Positions 1-9,077 of a stretch of 64,000 nt of DNA are shown here, in pieces. Position 1 is the stretch's first letter, and the number at the start of each line of letters is the position of its first letter. The stretch is from Campylobacter concisus (GTDB taxonomy: Bacteria; Campylobacterota; Campylobacteria; Campylobacterales; Campylobacteraceae). Position numbers and translations under genes: made by a program. The notes beneath the pieces were generated by a model. That model saw only the letters and a program-made list of their open reading frames with translations. It was not told the origin of the DNA and did no database searches. The DNA lies in contig NZ_CP021642.1 in the NCBI RefSeq assembly GCF_003048375.1, positions 1,054,001 through 1,118,000 on the forward strand. Reading direction: 5' to 3'.

Positions 1-656
1 CTTGGAGGACAGCCTGGCACGTTTATGACTGGTTTATCAGTCACCTTTGAAAGTCCGACTGCATTTGTTGGATTTGGCTTAGCTGCTTGGATACCGCCAA
101 AGCTAGAACAGGTGCCAATGGCAAAGATAGCAGCCGCGTTAGCAGAGGCATTTACGGCGTGAGTTTTACCGCTTGTGCCGTGAGGTCCGACTGTTAAAAA
201 GTGCTCAGTTGCTCCAGTTGGGACGCCACCCTCAACTAGCAGGATGTATCTGCCTTTATATTTTTCTATCGCATGCTCTAAATTTTCCTCAGCCTGCCAG
301 CCAGCAGCCGCCATGATAGTTTCGTGGTATTCAAGGCTTATGTAGTCAAATATAAGGCTATCTATGCTTGGAGCGTCAGTTCTTAGCAAACCCTCGCTAC
401 AGCCAGTGCATTCTGCCATATGAAGCCATATCACTGGGAGCCTATCGCTTAGCTCAGCAGCGCGAGCAACCATCGGCGTCATCGCACTTGGCAATGCCAT
501 AAAAGCTGTCATCGCACCAGCCCACTTCATAAAATCACGCCTAGTAAAGCCCTTATCTTTTAAAAGCTGCGCAATACTAGTGTCATTTTTCATCTTAGGC
601 AATGCACTAAGTTCGCTTAAGCGTCTATTTATCTTTTGACGCAAGTCATTATTCAT
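1..656 (-). CDS. hydA: NiFe uptake hydrogenase small subunit (3' part outside window)
   Basis: This is the iron-sulfur small subunit of a periplasm-facing, membrane-bound NiFe hydrogenase, which passes electrons from H2 to the quinone pool. The N-terminus carries a twin-arginine signal (FTRRDFMKW, about residues 37-45) followed by a hydrophobic stretch ending in ARA. Cluster-binding motifs AECTGCSE, GTCSSFGG and VPGCPP are visible, and the last lies at the window edge. The ATG at 654-656 has AAGGAGC upstream. The gene runs off the left edge, so about half of the protein is missing. The large subunit is expected just outside the window. The family call is firm; the symbol follows epsilon-proteobacterial usage. 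Confidence 0.93.
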   Translation of the reverse strand, partial: MNNDLRQKINRRLSELSALPKMKNDTSIAQLLKDKGFTRRDFMKWAGAMTAFMALPSAMTPMVARAAELSDRLPVIWLHMAECTGCSEGLLRTDAPSIDSLIFDYISLEYHETIMAAAGWQAEENLEHAIEKYKGRYILLVEGGVPTGATEHFLTVGPHGTSGKTHAVNASANAAAIFAIGTCSSFGGIQAAKPNPTNAVGLSKVTDKPVINVPGCPP

Positions 657-960
657 ATAAGCTCCTTCGTTAGAAATTTGTTTATTTTGTATCTTATCTT
701 TTTTAAAGAAGACAAATATTATTTTATTCTATTAATAATTATATTTAAATAAATTTTAAAATAAAATTTTAAACGCCTTGTTATCAATAATCTTAAAATA
801 TGCTAAAAAATAATATTTAGTAAGAATTTATCCCATTTTTACAAAAGATAAAGCAAAAATCCTATTTTTCTGAAAGTAAATATCAATTCAAATTTTTAAT
901 AATTTTTAAAAAATATAATTTAGTATATTTAAGAAGAAAGGGCTTTGAAGTATAAATTTT
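657..960. other. AT-rich intergenic region upstream of the hydrogenase gene
   Basis: The stretch between the hydrogenase start and the flgH terminator is very AT-rich and has no convincing open reading frame. It must hold the leftward hydrogenase promoter, but I see no clear -35/-10 pair. I see no RNA gene or repeat. Confidence 0.5.
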
Positions 961-993
961 TAAAAGCCTAAATGGGTTAAATTTAGGCTTTTA
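961..993 (-). terminator. Terminator hairpin after flgH
   Basis: A perfect 13-bp inverted repeat (961-973 with 981-993) around a 7-base loop starts 8 bases beyond the flgH stop. On the minus strand it runs into an A/T-rich tail, consistent with an intrinsic terminator. Confidence 0.7.
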
Positions 994-1001
994 AATTTGC
1001 A

Positions 1002-1709
1002 TTAAAATGGCCAGATAGCCTCCATAAGCCTTGTGCCCCAAGGTTTTTTGGTTGATTTGTCTAGCTCGCCCTCGGTTTTATACAAAATTTTGGCGTCAGC
1101 TATGTATTTTGAGTCGATTTCGTTGTTTTGCGAGATGTCGTAAGGTCTGATGACGCCACTTACTTGCATGATCTGTTTTTCGCCATTTATAAGTAGCTCA
1201 CGGCTGCCCTCGATGAAGTAGTTGCCGTTGTTTAAGATCTTGATGATCCTAGCTGAGATGGTTGCGGTAAATTTCTCGCTTCTGTTGCTAGTGCCACTAC
1301 CTGTAAATTTATTGCCGCCACCTGCTTTAAAGCCGATGTCGCCGTATTTGTTTAGATTATCAGCCACGGTTGAAAGTGGTGCGGCTCCAGCTGTGAAAAC
1401 GCCACCGCCAAGCGAAATGGTGCTATCTTTATTGGTGCTTTTGCTGCCGCTTGAAATTTGACTTGCATTTTCTGAGATGACGATGGTTACGATGTCATTT
1501 ACATTCATCGCTTTTCTATCTGAAAAAAGAGGATTTTCGCCCTTGCCAAAGAGGCTGCCAGCGTTGCTTTGACCGCTGCCACTATCTTTTGAAGGGAGTT
1601 GCTCGACATAAACTGGAGGTTTCATATTGATATGAGGATCTGCACTTGGGGTGCAACCTGTGTAAAAAATGCCCGCAAATGTGACGAGCCAAATCTTTTT
1701 ATAGTTCAT
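1002..1709 (-). CDS. flgH: Flagellar L-ring protein precursor FlgH
   Basis: FlgH forms the L-ring of the flagellar basal body in the outer membrane. The chosen start at 1707-1709 gives a lipoprotein signal peptide (MNYKKIW...) ending in the lipobox FYTGC and is preceded by AAGGC; an in-frame ATG at 1751 would put 14 extra residues before the signal. The conserved FlgH core follows, with NDIVTIVISE in the first half, SNRSEKFTATISARI in the middle and SGVIRPYDIS near the end. The 235-residue length is normal. A sigma54 promoter lies just upstream, as expected for a middle flagellar gene in Campylobacter, and a strong hairpin follows the stop. Confidence 0.95.
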   Translation of the reverse strand: MNYKKIWLVTFAGIFYTGCTPSADPHINMKPPVYVEQLPSKDSGSGQSNAGSLFGKGENPLFSDRKAMNVNDIVTIVISENASQISSGSKSTNKDSTISLGGGVFTAGAAPLSTVADNLNKYGDIGFKAGGGNKFTGSGTSNRSEKFTATISARIIKILNNGNYFIEGSRELLINGEKQIMQVSGVIRPYDISQNNEIDSKYIADAKILYKTEGELDKSTKKPWGTRLMEAIWPF

Positions 1710-1745
1710 AAAATGCCTTAAAATAAGTATCTTTGTGCTAAGATT

Positions 1746-1762
1746 AAGCAATTTAAGTTCCC
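1746..1762 (-). promoter_or_regulatory. Sigma54 promoter of flgH
   Basis: The minus strand reads GGGAACTTAAATTGCTT. The -24 element GGAAC and the -12 element TTGCTT have the correct 12-base offset between GG and GC. It sits about 40 bases upstream of the chosen flgH start and overlaps the leader of the divergent pta gene. Confidence 0.85.
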
Positions 1763-1775
1763 AAAAAGGTCACAA

Positions 1776-3143
1776 ATGAAAAGTTGTTACATTTTTTCAG
1801 ACAAAAATCTAGCATATTTGCAGGAAATTATAGCTACAAAATTCAAAAAAGTTGAGATCTTTAAGATAACTCCAGACGCAAACGACAAAAAAAATCTAAT
1901 AAATTTAAATGAAAAGGAATTTTTTTTAAAATTTATAGATAAATTTGAAGAGCTAAAGGAGAGAAGCGACTTCGTCATAGTCGTTGGCTGTGAGAGCTTT
2001 AGCCTCTTTGGCAAGAGCGAGCTAAATTTAAAGCTAGCTAGAAATTTAAACGCTCCAGTCTTTGACGAAAACGCAAGCGAGCTAAGGGCGCTAAATTTAA
2101 ACTCAAAGCTTCTAATAACTGATAAATTTGATGAAATTTTAAGCTACAAAGCCGAGATCATCACGCCATTTAAATTTCAAAGCCTGCTTCTAAAAAGAGC
2201 CAAAGCAGCAAACAAAACAGTCGTTTTGCCTGAAAGTGATGATGAGAGAATTTTAAAAGCAGCTCACATCGTGCTAGAAAAAGGTGCGGCAAATATCATC
2301 TTGCTAGGACTTGAGAGCGAAATTTCAAAAAAAGCAGCCACTTTGGGGCTAGATTTAAGCAAAGCCAAAGTGCTAAACCCAGCGCAAAATGAGCTAACAG
2401 ATGAATTTGCAAAGAAAATTTATGAGCTAAGAAAGCACAAAGGCGTGGATGAAGCCAAGGCAAACGCGCTTGCAAAAGATAAAATTTACTTTGCCACGAT
2501 GCTAATTCATGAAGGCATAGCTGATGCTTTGGTAAGTGGCGCTACGATGAGCACGGCTGATACGATCCGCCCAGCCCTTCAGATCATAAAAACAAAGCCA
2601 AATGTAAGCGTGGTAAGCGGGGCATTTTTCATGGCGCTTAAAGAAGAAATTTTACTCTTTGCAGACTGCGCCGTCACGCCAAACCCAAGCGCGGACGAGC
2701 TAGCTAGCATCACGCTAAGTAGCGCTCAAACAGCAAGTGCCTTTGGACTTAGCCCAAAGATCGCCATGCTAAGCTACTCAACTGCTGATAGTGGCAGCGG
2801 GGCTGATGTGGAGTTTGTAAAAGAGGCTGCCAAAAAAGCAAGCGAGCTTAATGCGAATTTAAAGATCGCAGCGCCAATTCAGTTTGACGCGGCAGTTGAT
2901 CTAAGCGTGGCTAGCAAAAAGATGCCAAATTCCGATGTCGCTGGGCAGGCAAATGTCTTTATATTTCCAAATTTAAACTGCGGAAACATCTGCTACAAAG
3001 CAGTTCAGCGAAGCGCAAACGCCCTAGCAGTAGGCCCGATACTTCAAGGGCTAAAAAAACCAGTAAATGACCTAAGCCGCGGCTGCCTCGTCGAAGACGT
3101 GGTAAATACCATCTTAATAAGCGCGATACAAGCAGGAGAGTGA
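1776..3143 (+). CDS. pta: Phosphate acetyltransferase
   Basis: Pta interconverts acetyl-CoA and acetyl phosphate in the acetate pathway. The C-terminal 330 residues are the PTA/PTB catalytic domain, beginning at [16 protein letters not shown] and including [23 protein letters not shown] and the [11 protein letters not shown] block near the end. About 130 extra residues precede it and are only weakly similar to the regulatory domain of long Pta forms, so this 455-residue enzyme is intermediate in length. The stop is one base from the ackA start, so pta-ackA form an operon. Its promoter region overlaps that of divergent flgH. Confidence 0.95.
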   Translation: MKSCYIFSDKNLAYLQEIIATKFKKVEIFKITPDANDKKNLINLNEKEFFLKFIDKFEELKERSDFVIVVGCESFSLFGKSELNLKLARNLNAPVFDENASELRALNLNSKLLITDKFDEILSYKAEIITPFKFQSLLLKRAKAANKTVVLPESDDERILKAAHIVLEKGAANIILLGLESEISKKAATLGLDLSKAKVLNPAQNELTDEFAKKIYELRKHKGVDEAKANALAKDKIYFATMLIHEGIADALVSGATMSTADTIRPALQIIKTKPNVSVVSGAFFMALKEEILLFADCAVTPNPSADELASITLSSAQTASAFGLSPKIAMLSYSTADSGSGADVEFVKEAAKKASELNANLKIAAPIQFDAAVDLSVASKKMPNSDVAGQANVFIFPNLNCGNICYKAVQRSANALAVGPILQGLKKPVNDLSRGCLVEDVVNTILISAIQAGE

Positions 3144-3144
3144 T

Positions 3145-4338
3145 ATGAGAATTTTAGTTTTAAACTCAGGTAGCAGCTCGATAAAATTTCAACTTTTTGA
3201 TATGCAGACAAAAACGAGCCTAGCAAGCGGTCTAGTCGAGCAAATCGGCAGCTCTAGCTCAAGAGCGGTGCTGAAGGCAAATGGCGAAGTTTATGAGGTA
3301 AAACGCTTCATAAAAGATCACCACGACGGACTTGAGGCGATGAACGAGCTCTTTACCACCTCACATACACTGCACGATCTAAGCGAGCTTGACGGCATAG
3401 GACACAGGATAGTGCATGGTGGCGAGAGCTTTTTTAGCTCGATGATCGTTGATGAGAGCGTCATTAAAAAGATCGAGGAGATAAGCCCGCTTGCCCCACT
3501 TCACAACCCAGGCCACCTTGCTGGCATAAAAAATGCAATGAAAGAGAGTAAAAATGTCCCTCACGTGGTCGTTTTTGACACGGTTTTTCATCAAAGCATG
3601 CCAGAGTACGCCTACCGCTATGCCCTCCCTTACGACGTTTGCAAGACTCATCACATTAGAAAATACGGCTTTCACGGCACATCGCACAGATATGTCTGCA
3701 AGCAAGCAGCCAAAATGCTTGGCATAGAGTTTGATAAATTTAACGCTATCTCGCTTCACTTAGGCAACGGCGCCTCAGCTTGTGCTGTGCAAAATGGCAA
3801 AAGCATCGACACCTCGATGGGTCTTAGCCCACTTGAAGGGCTCATAATGGGCACAAGAAGTGGCGATATGGACCCAGCCGTAGTCATCTACCTGCTAAAT
3901 ATCGGCGTTTTAAAGTGGAACGAGATCGATAACTTTTTAAATAAAAAGAGCGGACTTTTTGGAATTTGTGGCTCAAGTGACATGAGAGAGGTCGTAGCTA
4001 AGATGCAAAACGACGAACGCGCAAAGCTTGCATTTGATATGTTTTGCTACCGAGTGAAAAAGTACATCGGCTCATACTACGCCATTTTAGGGCGTGTTGA
4101 TGCGCTCATATTTACTGGCGGTATCGGCGAAAATGCGCCAAATACAAGGCAAAAAATTTGTGATGATCTAAAGCATCTTGGCATCCACATCAACCACGAG
4201 CTAAATTTCTCAAACGAGCGAGGCGAGAGGTGCATAGATGAAGAAGGCGCTAAGATAAAAACGCTCATCATCCCAACCAACGAAGAGCTTGAGATCGCCA
4301 TAGAAACAGCCAGAGTGATAAAAGAGAGAACGCTTTAA
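3145..4338 (+). CDS. ackA: Acetate kinase
   Basis: AckA makes ATP and acetate from acetyl phosphate, completing the route begun by Pta. Family signatures are visible: [15 protein letters not shown] at the N-terminus (phosphate-binding NxGSSS), GHRIVHGGE, the HNP motif in [19 protein letters not shown] around residue 175, and FTGGIGENA near the C-terminus. The 397-residue length is typical. It starts one base after the pta stop and ends two bases before the recombinase gene, so all three may be cotranscribed. Confidence 0.97.
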   Translation: MRILVLNSGSSSIKFQLFDMQTKTSLASGLVEQIGSSSSRAVLKANGEVYEVKRFIKDHHDGLEAMNELFTTSHTLHDLSELDGIGHRIVHGGESFFSSMIVDESVIKKIEEISPLAPLHNPGHLAGIKNAMKESKNVPHVVVFDTVFHQSMPEYAYRYALPYDVCKTHHIRKYGFHGTSHRYVCKQAAKMLGIEFDKFNAISLHLGNGASACAVQNGKSIDTSMGLSPLEGLIMGTRSGDMDPAVVIYLLNIGVLKWNEIDNFLNKKSGLFGICGSSDMREVVAKMQNDERAKLAFDMFCYRVKKYIGSYYAILGRVDALIFTGGIGENAPNTRQKICDDLKHLGIHINHELNFSNERGERCIDEEGAKIKTLIIPTNEELEIAIETARVIKERTL

Positions 4339-4340
4339 GT

Positions 4341-5402
4341 ATGAAATTTCCGCTTGACTGCAAAGATAGTTTTGAAAACTCATTTATATTTTGGCTAACT
4401 CGCTATGTCAAATTTAAGCTTAGCTCGCTTTCAAACAAGGAGCTAAGAGACCCAAAAGCACTTGCAAGTGTAAATTTTGCCTTAAGCCGCGAGATAAAAA
4501 ACATAGAGCAGCTTGATGGGCTGGTAAAAAGCGCAAGAAATGCAGGACTAACTGGCATAAATACCTACTTTAATCCGCTTAAAAAGATATATGAGACGAT
4601 GAAATTTTATGAGCTTAGCAGCCTAAAACAGATAGATGAAGAGTTGCTAAGTGAAATTTTAGCAAGCACGACTGGCGGACTAAGTGACGCGAGCAAGAAA
4701 AACTACAGAATTTCAGTGATAAATTTCTTTGCCTTTTTAGACAAACAAAACGAAGAGGACGGCAAGGCTCATGTTTTTGATATAAATTTAAAAAACTGGG
4801 GCGGCGTTAGTGGCAACAAAGGGCAAAAGCTGCCTGAGTTTATGGGCGAAGAGGAGGTCAAGAAATTTCTTGAGGCGATCGAGGAGAGCGACTTTAAGCA
4901 AAACTCAAACCGCAACAAGCTAATCATCAAGGTCATTATCTTTACCGGAATTCGTGTGAGCGAGGCACTAAATTTAAAGAGAAAAGATATCACTGAAGAT
5001 GGCGATCTTTTTATCATTAGGATCCGCGGCAAAGGCAACAAATACCGCATAGTAATGATAAAGCGACACCTAATCGAAGCTCATCTAAACGCAATCGCCA
5101 TAAACTACATCAACAAAGAGGGCTATCTTTTTATAAATAAAAAAGGCACGAGGCTCACGCAAGCTTATGTTAGCCGCATAGTTGAGCAAATTTTATTTAA
5201 AGCAGGTATCAGAAAAGAGAAAAATGGCGCTCACATGCTGCGCCACACCTTTGCAACGATGCTTTATAAAAAGCAAAAAGACCTAGTGCTAGTGCAAGAA
5301 GCTCTTGGGCATGCAAGCCTAAACACCTCGCGAATTTACACGCACTTTGATAGTGATAAGCTAAAGCTTGCTGCAAAAGTGGCTGAGGATCTGGCAAACT
5401 AG
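4341..5402 (+). CDS. xerH: XerH-type tyrosine recombinase
   Basis: This protein probably resolves chromosome dimers at a difH site in the single-recombinase Xer system of epsilon-proteobacteria. The N-terminal core-binding part (about residues 60-150) is followed by the catalytic domain. The catalytic set is complete: Arg205 in TGIRVSE, His298 and Arg301 in HMLRHTF, His324 in GHASL and the nucleophile Tyr333 in RIYTHF; a Lys in the RGKGNKYR beta-hairpin fits the fifth residue. The 353-residue length matches XerH. It lies two bases after ackA, a housekeeping setting, so a mobile-element integrase is unlikely. I found no obvious dif site beside it. Confidence 0.88.
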   Translation: MKFPLDCKDSFENSFIFWLTRYVKFKLSSLSNKELRDPKALASVNFALSREIKNIEQLDGLVKSARNAGLTGINTYFNPLKKIYETMKFYELSSLKQIDEELLSEILASTTGGLSDASKKNYRISVINFFAFLDKQNEEDGKAHVFDINLKNWGGVSGNKGQKLPEFMGEEEVKKFLEAIEESDFKQNSNRNKLIIKVIIFTGIRVSEALNLKRKDITEDGDLFIIRIRGKGNKYRIVMIKRHLIEAHLNAIAINYINKEGYLFINKKGTRLTQAYVSRIVEQILFKAGIRKEKNGAHMLRHTFATMLYKKQKDLVLVQEALGHASLNTSRIYTHFDSDKLKLAAKVAEDLAN

Positions 5403-5424
5403 GCTAAATTTAGATCAAATTTTA

Positions 5425-5430
5425 TATAAT
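5425..5430 (+). promoter_or_regulatory. Sigma70 -10 box for the TM2 gene
   Basis: A TATAAT hexamer preceded by T-rich sequence lies 24 bases before the start of the TM2 gene, with a strong AAGGAGAG ribosome-binding site in between. Campylobacter vegetative promoters often lack a clear -35. Confidence 0.6.
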
Positions 5431-5453
5431 CCACCTTTTAAAAAGGAGAGAAA

Positions 5454-5948
5454 ATGAATGCAAATTCTATAGTTTTGATGTTGCAAGATAAGCTACCAAA
5501 GAACTTTGCCCTGCTAAAAATGCTAGAAGATAAGCTAGCCTCGCTTGATGAGAAAAAGCTTAATGAGCTAGCGCAAAAGCTGCCTAGCTTAAATTTAAAG
5601 TCGCCAGCCATTGTCTTTTGGGTGGGTAGCTTGATCTTTGGCGCTTTTGGCGTAAACCGCTTTATGACAGGGCAAATTTGGCTTGGAGTGCTAAAACTTG
5701 CCCTTTTTCTAGCTCACATTATCTTTATTATCATCATAGCAGGAGCTGCGATTGATGCCATTGGAACTGCCACAACAAACCAAGATGTGCAAAACGCCGT
5801 AGTGATCATCGGTGCAAATAGCTTTATAATTAGCATTTTGGGCTTAGTCATAAGCATCTGGTGGTTTGTCGATCTTTTTATTACCGGCAAAGTGGTGAGA
5901 AGTCAAAATTTAGAGAAAATTTTAAAAGCCATAGACGAGCAAGCCTAA
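5454..5948 (+). CDS. TM2 domain membrane protein
   Basis: The first 50 residues are charged and helical (LEDKLASLDEKKLNELAQK). They are followed by a TM2 domain: SLIFGAFGVNRFMTGQ with the family's G-x-x-R-F/Y-x-x-G pattern, then hydrophobic helices and a final WWFVDLFITGK. It has its own -10 box and RBS. The function of bacterial TM2 proteins is largely unknown, so the call is limited to the domain and inner-membrane location. It converges on the Sel1 protein gene. Confidence 0.8.
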   Translation: MNANSIVLMLQDKLPKNFALLKMLEDKLASLDEKKLNELAQKLPSLNLKSPAIVFWVGSLIFGAFGVNRFMTGQIWLGVLKLALFLAHIIFIIIIAGAAIDAIGTATTNQDVQNAVVIIGANSFIISILGLVISIWWFVDLFITGKVVRSQNLEKILKAIDEQA

Positions 5949-6054
5949 ATAATACTTTGCCTCGCGGTATAAATTTACTAAAACCCCTGCTTATATCAAA
6001 AAGTGCGTAGTTTTAACGCAAAATGCGGCTTGTCTTTATGTCTATTTTGTATTA

Positions 6055-6074
6055 GCCGCTTTCATAAAGGCGGC
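6055..6074. terminator. Hairpin between convergent genes
   Basis: GCCGCTTT and AAGGCGGC pair (one G-T) around a CATA loop in the 189-base gap between the TM2 gene and the leftward Sel1 gene. The flanks are A/T-rich. It may serve as a bidirectional terminator. Confidence 0.5.
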
Positions 6075-6137
6075 AAATTTAAATTTGAAATTTTAAATTT
6101 GATGTGAAATTTAGCCTGCCTGCAAAGTCAAATTTGA

Positions 6138-6590
6138 CTATTTTTTAGCCTTTTGCTCTTCTAAATTTTCCATAGTCTTATTTGCTTCTTGCTCTTTAAA
6201 CTCTTCAAAAAGCTCATCATATCTAGCTTTGGCGTTTTCGTAGACACCAGAAGGCAGAGTGATGTTTAGATCGTCCCTTAGGCTCATCACGTCATCGCAG
6301 GCATTTTGATAGCCAAGGTCGCAGCTTTTCATAAAATAACTCACGCCAAGCTCGATATTTGAGTGCTTTTTTAGATCACTATCCATCTGCTCGTTTATCT
6401 CTTCATTTACAAACATATCGCCCAAAGCCTCGCACGAAAGCACATCTTTTTGCTCGCAACCATCGTAAAAAATTTCATACGCAGTTGCGTAGTCTCCGGC
6501 ATTTCTAGCCTCATTACCCCTATCGTAGTCATCGATGTCAAAGCCTGAGGCTAAGCTTAAGATTAGAGCTAAAAAAACTATCTTTTTCAT
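6138..6590 (-). CDS. Small exported Sel1/Hcp-like repeat protein
   Basis: The N-terminus (MKKIVFLALILSLASG) is a Sec signal peptide. The mature part has Sel1-like helical repeats with paired cysteines, as in Helicobacter cysteine-rich proteins: FYDGCEQKDVLSCEALGDMF and FMKSCDLGYQNACDDV. The charged C-terminal tail is rich in Glu and Lys. It starts within the last bases of murF (4-base overlap), so it is translated from the murF operon, although a role in wall synthesis is only a guess. A second Hcp-like gene lies at 24705. Confidence 0.7.
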   Translation of the reverse strand: MKKIVFLALILSLASGFDIDDYDRGNEARNAGDYATAYEIFYDGCEQKDVLSCEALGDMFVNEEINEQMDSDLKKHSNIELGVSYFMKSCDLGYQNACDDVMSLRDDLNITLPSGVYENAKARYDELFEEFKEQEANKTMENLEEQKAKK

Positions 6591-8011
6591 ATAAAACTCG
6601 GTGCGTCGTTTGAAAATAGTATAAGATCGCCAGCATGCGTGTTTTGGGCTAAAATTTCTTGCATTTTGTTCTTGTCCTTTAGGATGATGATCTTTGGCTT
6701 TACGATGTGTTTTAGCAGAGTTTGGGCGTTTAGCGAGCTTGTGATGATGACGAGGTCGAAAATTTCATTTATTACCTTGGCCAAATTTGCATTTTGCTCC
6801 GCATCGCTCTCGACGATACCAGGCGTTAGCAGCACTTTTCTACCAGAGTAGGTGCTTACTAGCTCGTAGCTTGCGCTCATGCCTGAGAAATTTCCATTGA
6901 AGCTATCATCGATTATCAGCTTGCCGCCAGCCTCGATCTTGCTTAGGCGGTGCTCGACGTTTTTCATCTTAGATAGCGCCTCTTTTATCGCCTCATCGCT
7001 CATTTTTAGGTAGCTTGCGACCTTGATGCAAACGGCTAAATTTGTAGCGTTAAATTTACCAAGTAGCGGCGAGGCGTAGTTTTTGCCATCAAGCGTAAAT
7101 GAAATTCCATCTAAATTTGCGTTTATATCTTTTAGGTTTTCATCGTAAATTTCTAAATTTTGGCTTGGCTCTTTTTTTGTCGAGCTATGTAAAAATGCCA
7201 TTTGCAAGCGAGCGCTTTGAAGTGCTTCAAGCTTTGTCGCGCGGATATTATCAAGCGTTTTAAAGTACTCAATGTGTTGCGCGCCGATCTCGCCAACGAT
7301 GACGATTTGTGGATTTAGAAATTTGGTGATCTCTAGGATGTCGCCCTTTAGTCTAGCGCCTGCTTCTGCGATGTAAATTTGCGTTTGCTCACTTAAATTT
7401 TCATTGATATCTTTGATGATGCCGGCCATTGTATTTACGCTGCGAGGCGTTTTATAGCAGACAAAGCTATCTTTTAAAATTTCAAATAAGAAATTTTTGA
7501 TACTCGTTTTGCCGTAGCTTGCGGTGATTAAAATGATCTTTAGCTCTTTGTTTGCGCCAAGTTTTTTAAGCGCCCTGTTTTTAAAGCCTTGAAATTTGAT
7601 CTTTTCTAAAATTTCACTAAAAAATAGGCTCACAACCAAGACAAAAAGTGGCATCGGAGCCAAAAACGCCTTGTGGATGATGAAATTTAAAGCGTAGTTT
7701 AAGATGATAGCGCAAGCAAGGATGGCAAAAAAGTGCTTGATCCTGCCAGTAAAGACTAGCTTTTTATCAAGTTTTTTATGCCAAAGATAAAGAGCTGGCA
7801 AAAGCGCAAAGTAAAAATAGATAAAAAACCACTTGCCAGTCGTGTAAAATAGCACCAAAGGCACGATGAAGAAAAGGACGTGCCAAGCAGGCTTTGTGAA
7901 GTGAAAGAGCACGCGCTCAGGCCTATATGAAAACCACTGAAAGCAAGTGATCACATAAAAAGCAAGCGCAAAGATAAATAAAACTGTGCTTAGACTTAAA
8001 AATATACTCAT
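6587..8011 (-). CDS. murF: UDP-MurNAc-pentapeptide synthetase MurF, membrane-anchored form
   Basis: MurF adds D-Ala-D-Ala to UDP-MurNAc-tripeptide, the last cytoplasmic step of the peptidoglycan precursor. The Mur ligase ATP loop is ITASYGKTSIKN (about residues 160-171), followed by IYIAEAGARLKGD, IGAQHIEYF, NATNLAVCIKVA and DDSFNGNFSGM. The first 150 residues are unlike classical MurF: they contain about four to five hydrophobic segments in place of the usual uridine-binding domain. Epsilon-proteobacterial MurF proteins share this layout as far as I recall. It overlaps both neighbours by 4 bases and sits in an operon with ddl, whose product supplies its substrate. Confidence 0.88.
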   Translation of the reverse strand: MSIFLSLSTVLFIFALAFYVITCFQWFSYRPERVLFHFTKPAWHVLFFIVPLVLFYTTGKWFFIYFYFALLPALYLWHKKLDKKLVFTGRIKHFFAILACAIILNYALNFIIHKAFLAPMPLFVLVVSLFFSEILEKIKFQGFKNRALKKLGANKELKIILITASYGKTSIKNFLFEILKDSFVCYKTPRSVNTMAGIIKDINENLSEQTQIYIAEAGARLKGDILEITKFLNPQIVIVGEIGAQHIEYFKTLDNIRATKLEALQSARLQMAFLHSSTKKEPSQNLEIYDENLKDINANLDGISFTLDGKNYASPLLGKFNATNLAVCIKVASYLKMSDEAIKEALSKMKNVEHRLSKIEAGGKLIIDDSFNGNFSGMSASYELVSTYSGRKVLLTPGIVESDAEQNANLAKVINEIFDLVIITSSLNAQTLLKHIVKPKIIILKDKNKMQEILAQNTHAGDLILFSNDAPSFI

Positions 8012-8793
8012 CTTATCTCCTCGATCCCGCTCTCATCGTCATCTAGCACGACATTTTTTGCTTCATTTGGCTCAAAATTTATCCCTTTTTCTATCTCGTC
8101 GCTTATAAATTTAGCGTGGAGCAAAAAGAAAAAGTGATCGCCACTAAGCGGGAAAAATGAGCTATTTTTAATAAGTCTATCTATGCTCTCGCCGCTTGTT
8201 ACAGGCGTTGCCTTGTCATTTTCACCCCAAAATATAAAAGCCCTGCCCCCAAAATCGGCAAAATGCTTTGTAAAATCCTCATCAACGACGTTTTTTAGGG
8301 TTTCATACATCACTCTGCTCATGCCGCTCACATCTTTTGTGGCAAAGAGTTTATAAAATTTACCAAAGCCAAATATCTTTAAAATTTTAAAAATTGCTAT
8401 CTTTGCTTGCACGATAAATGGCTTTTTTACAACTATACCAGCAGAGCTTAAAAGCACTAGATATGGTGGTTTTAGAAGCGTTGCGACCTTACCGCCAAAG
8501 CTGTGTCCTGCGATGATGTCTGGTTTTATGCCAAGCTCAGCGCAGAAATTTGCAACGATTTTTGCGTAGTCGCTTGTTCTTAAGGGCTTAAAAATGGAGC
8601 TTTTGCCAAAGCCTGGCATGTCGATATAGACGTGGCAAAAGTCATTTAGATAGTGCCCAAAAGCCTTTTTCATTATCTCTTTGTTTGCGCCCCAGCCGTG
8701 CAAGAAGAGCACTACCTTTTTGCATTTTGGATTTACTACTTCGTAGCTGATCTCATACTCGTCTGAGCCGTATTTGACTGCCCTACTCGCCAT
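8008..8793 (-). CDS. Alpha/beta hydrolase
   Basis: This is a predicted soluble alpha/beta-hydrolase of 261 residues. VLFLHGWGANKE carries the HG oxyanion motif, GHSFGGK holds the nucleophile Ser, WGENDKATP the acid residue region and SGDHFFFL the catalytic His. The ATG at 8791-8793 was chosen because AGAGAG lies just upstream and the fold begins soon after; an in-frame ATG 36 bases earlier lies deeper in the preceding gene. The gene overlaps the antitoxin-like gene by 11 bases and murF by 4. The substrate is unknown. Orthologues occupy this place in other Campylobacter genomes, so a cell-wall-linked role is possible but unproven. Confidence 0.85.
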   Translation of the reverse strand: MASRAVKYGSDEYEISYEVVNPKCKKVVLFLHGWGANKEIMKKAFGHYLNDFCHVYIDMPGFGKSSIFKPLRTSDYAKIVANFCAELGIKPDIIAGHSFGGKVATLLKPPYLVLLSSAGIVVKKPFIVQAKIAIFKILKIFGFGKFYKLFATKDVSGMSRVMYETLKNVVDEDFTKHFADFGGRAFIFWGENDKATPVTSGESIDRLIKNSSFFPLSGDHFFFLLHAKFISDEIEKGINFEPNEAKNVVLDDDESGIEEIR

Positions 8794-9013
8794 CGTTTTC
8801 TCTCTTTTTAGCAGCATAAATGCTCTCAAGCACGCTTACAGCCTCACAAAGGCGCTCATACTCCTCCATATTTAAAAGGACTGCTTCAAATTTATTGTTT
8901 TTAACGATGACAGCACGTTTTAGCTCGCTAGCTCCCACACGTGAAAGCACTGAGCTAAAATTTCTAACCACCTCGGTTGCTGTATAAATTTCATCTTTTG
9001 TAAAAGTTACCAT
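8783..9013 (-). CDS. Solitary Phd/YefM-type antitoxin-like protein
   Basis: The 76-residue protein matches the Phd/YefM fold: an N-terminal DNA-binding part with YTATEVVRNFSSVLSRV (about residues 10-26), then RAVIVKNNKFEAVLLNMEEY, where LxxxEY is the family hallmark. The C-terminus, where toxin binding usually occurs, is short and charged. No RelE/Doc-like toxin gene is next to it; the downstream partner is an alpha/beta hydrolase read from an overlapping start. It may have become a plain repressor of its own wall-gene operon. Confidence 0.75.
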   Translation of the reverse strand: MVTFTKDEIYTATEVVRNFSSVLSRVGASELKRAVIVKNNKFEAVLLNMEEYERLCEAVSVLESIYAAKKRENDGE

Positions 9014-9077
9014 TGTCGCTCTTTATGTAAAATTTTACGTAAAATATCACAAACTACTTTATATATCGCTAAATAGC

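Noticed and set aside
4341-5402. Tyrosine recombinase as a sign of an integrated element
   Set aside because: It sits tightly behind ackA, has XerH length and order, and no attachment-site repeats or cargo genes are present.
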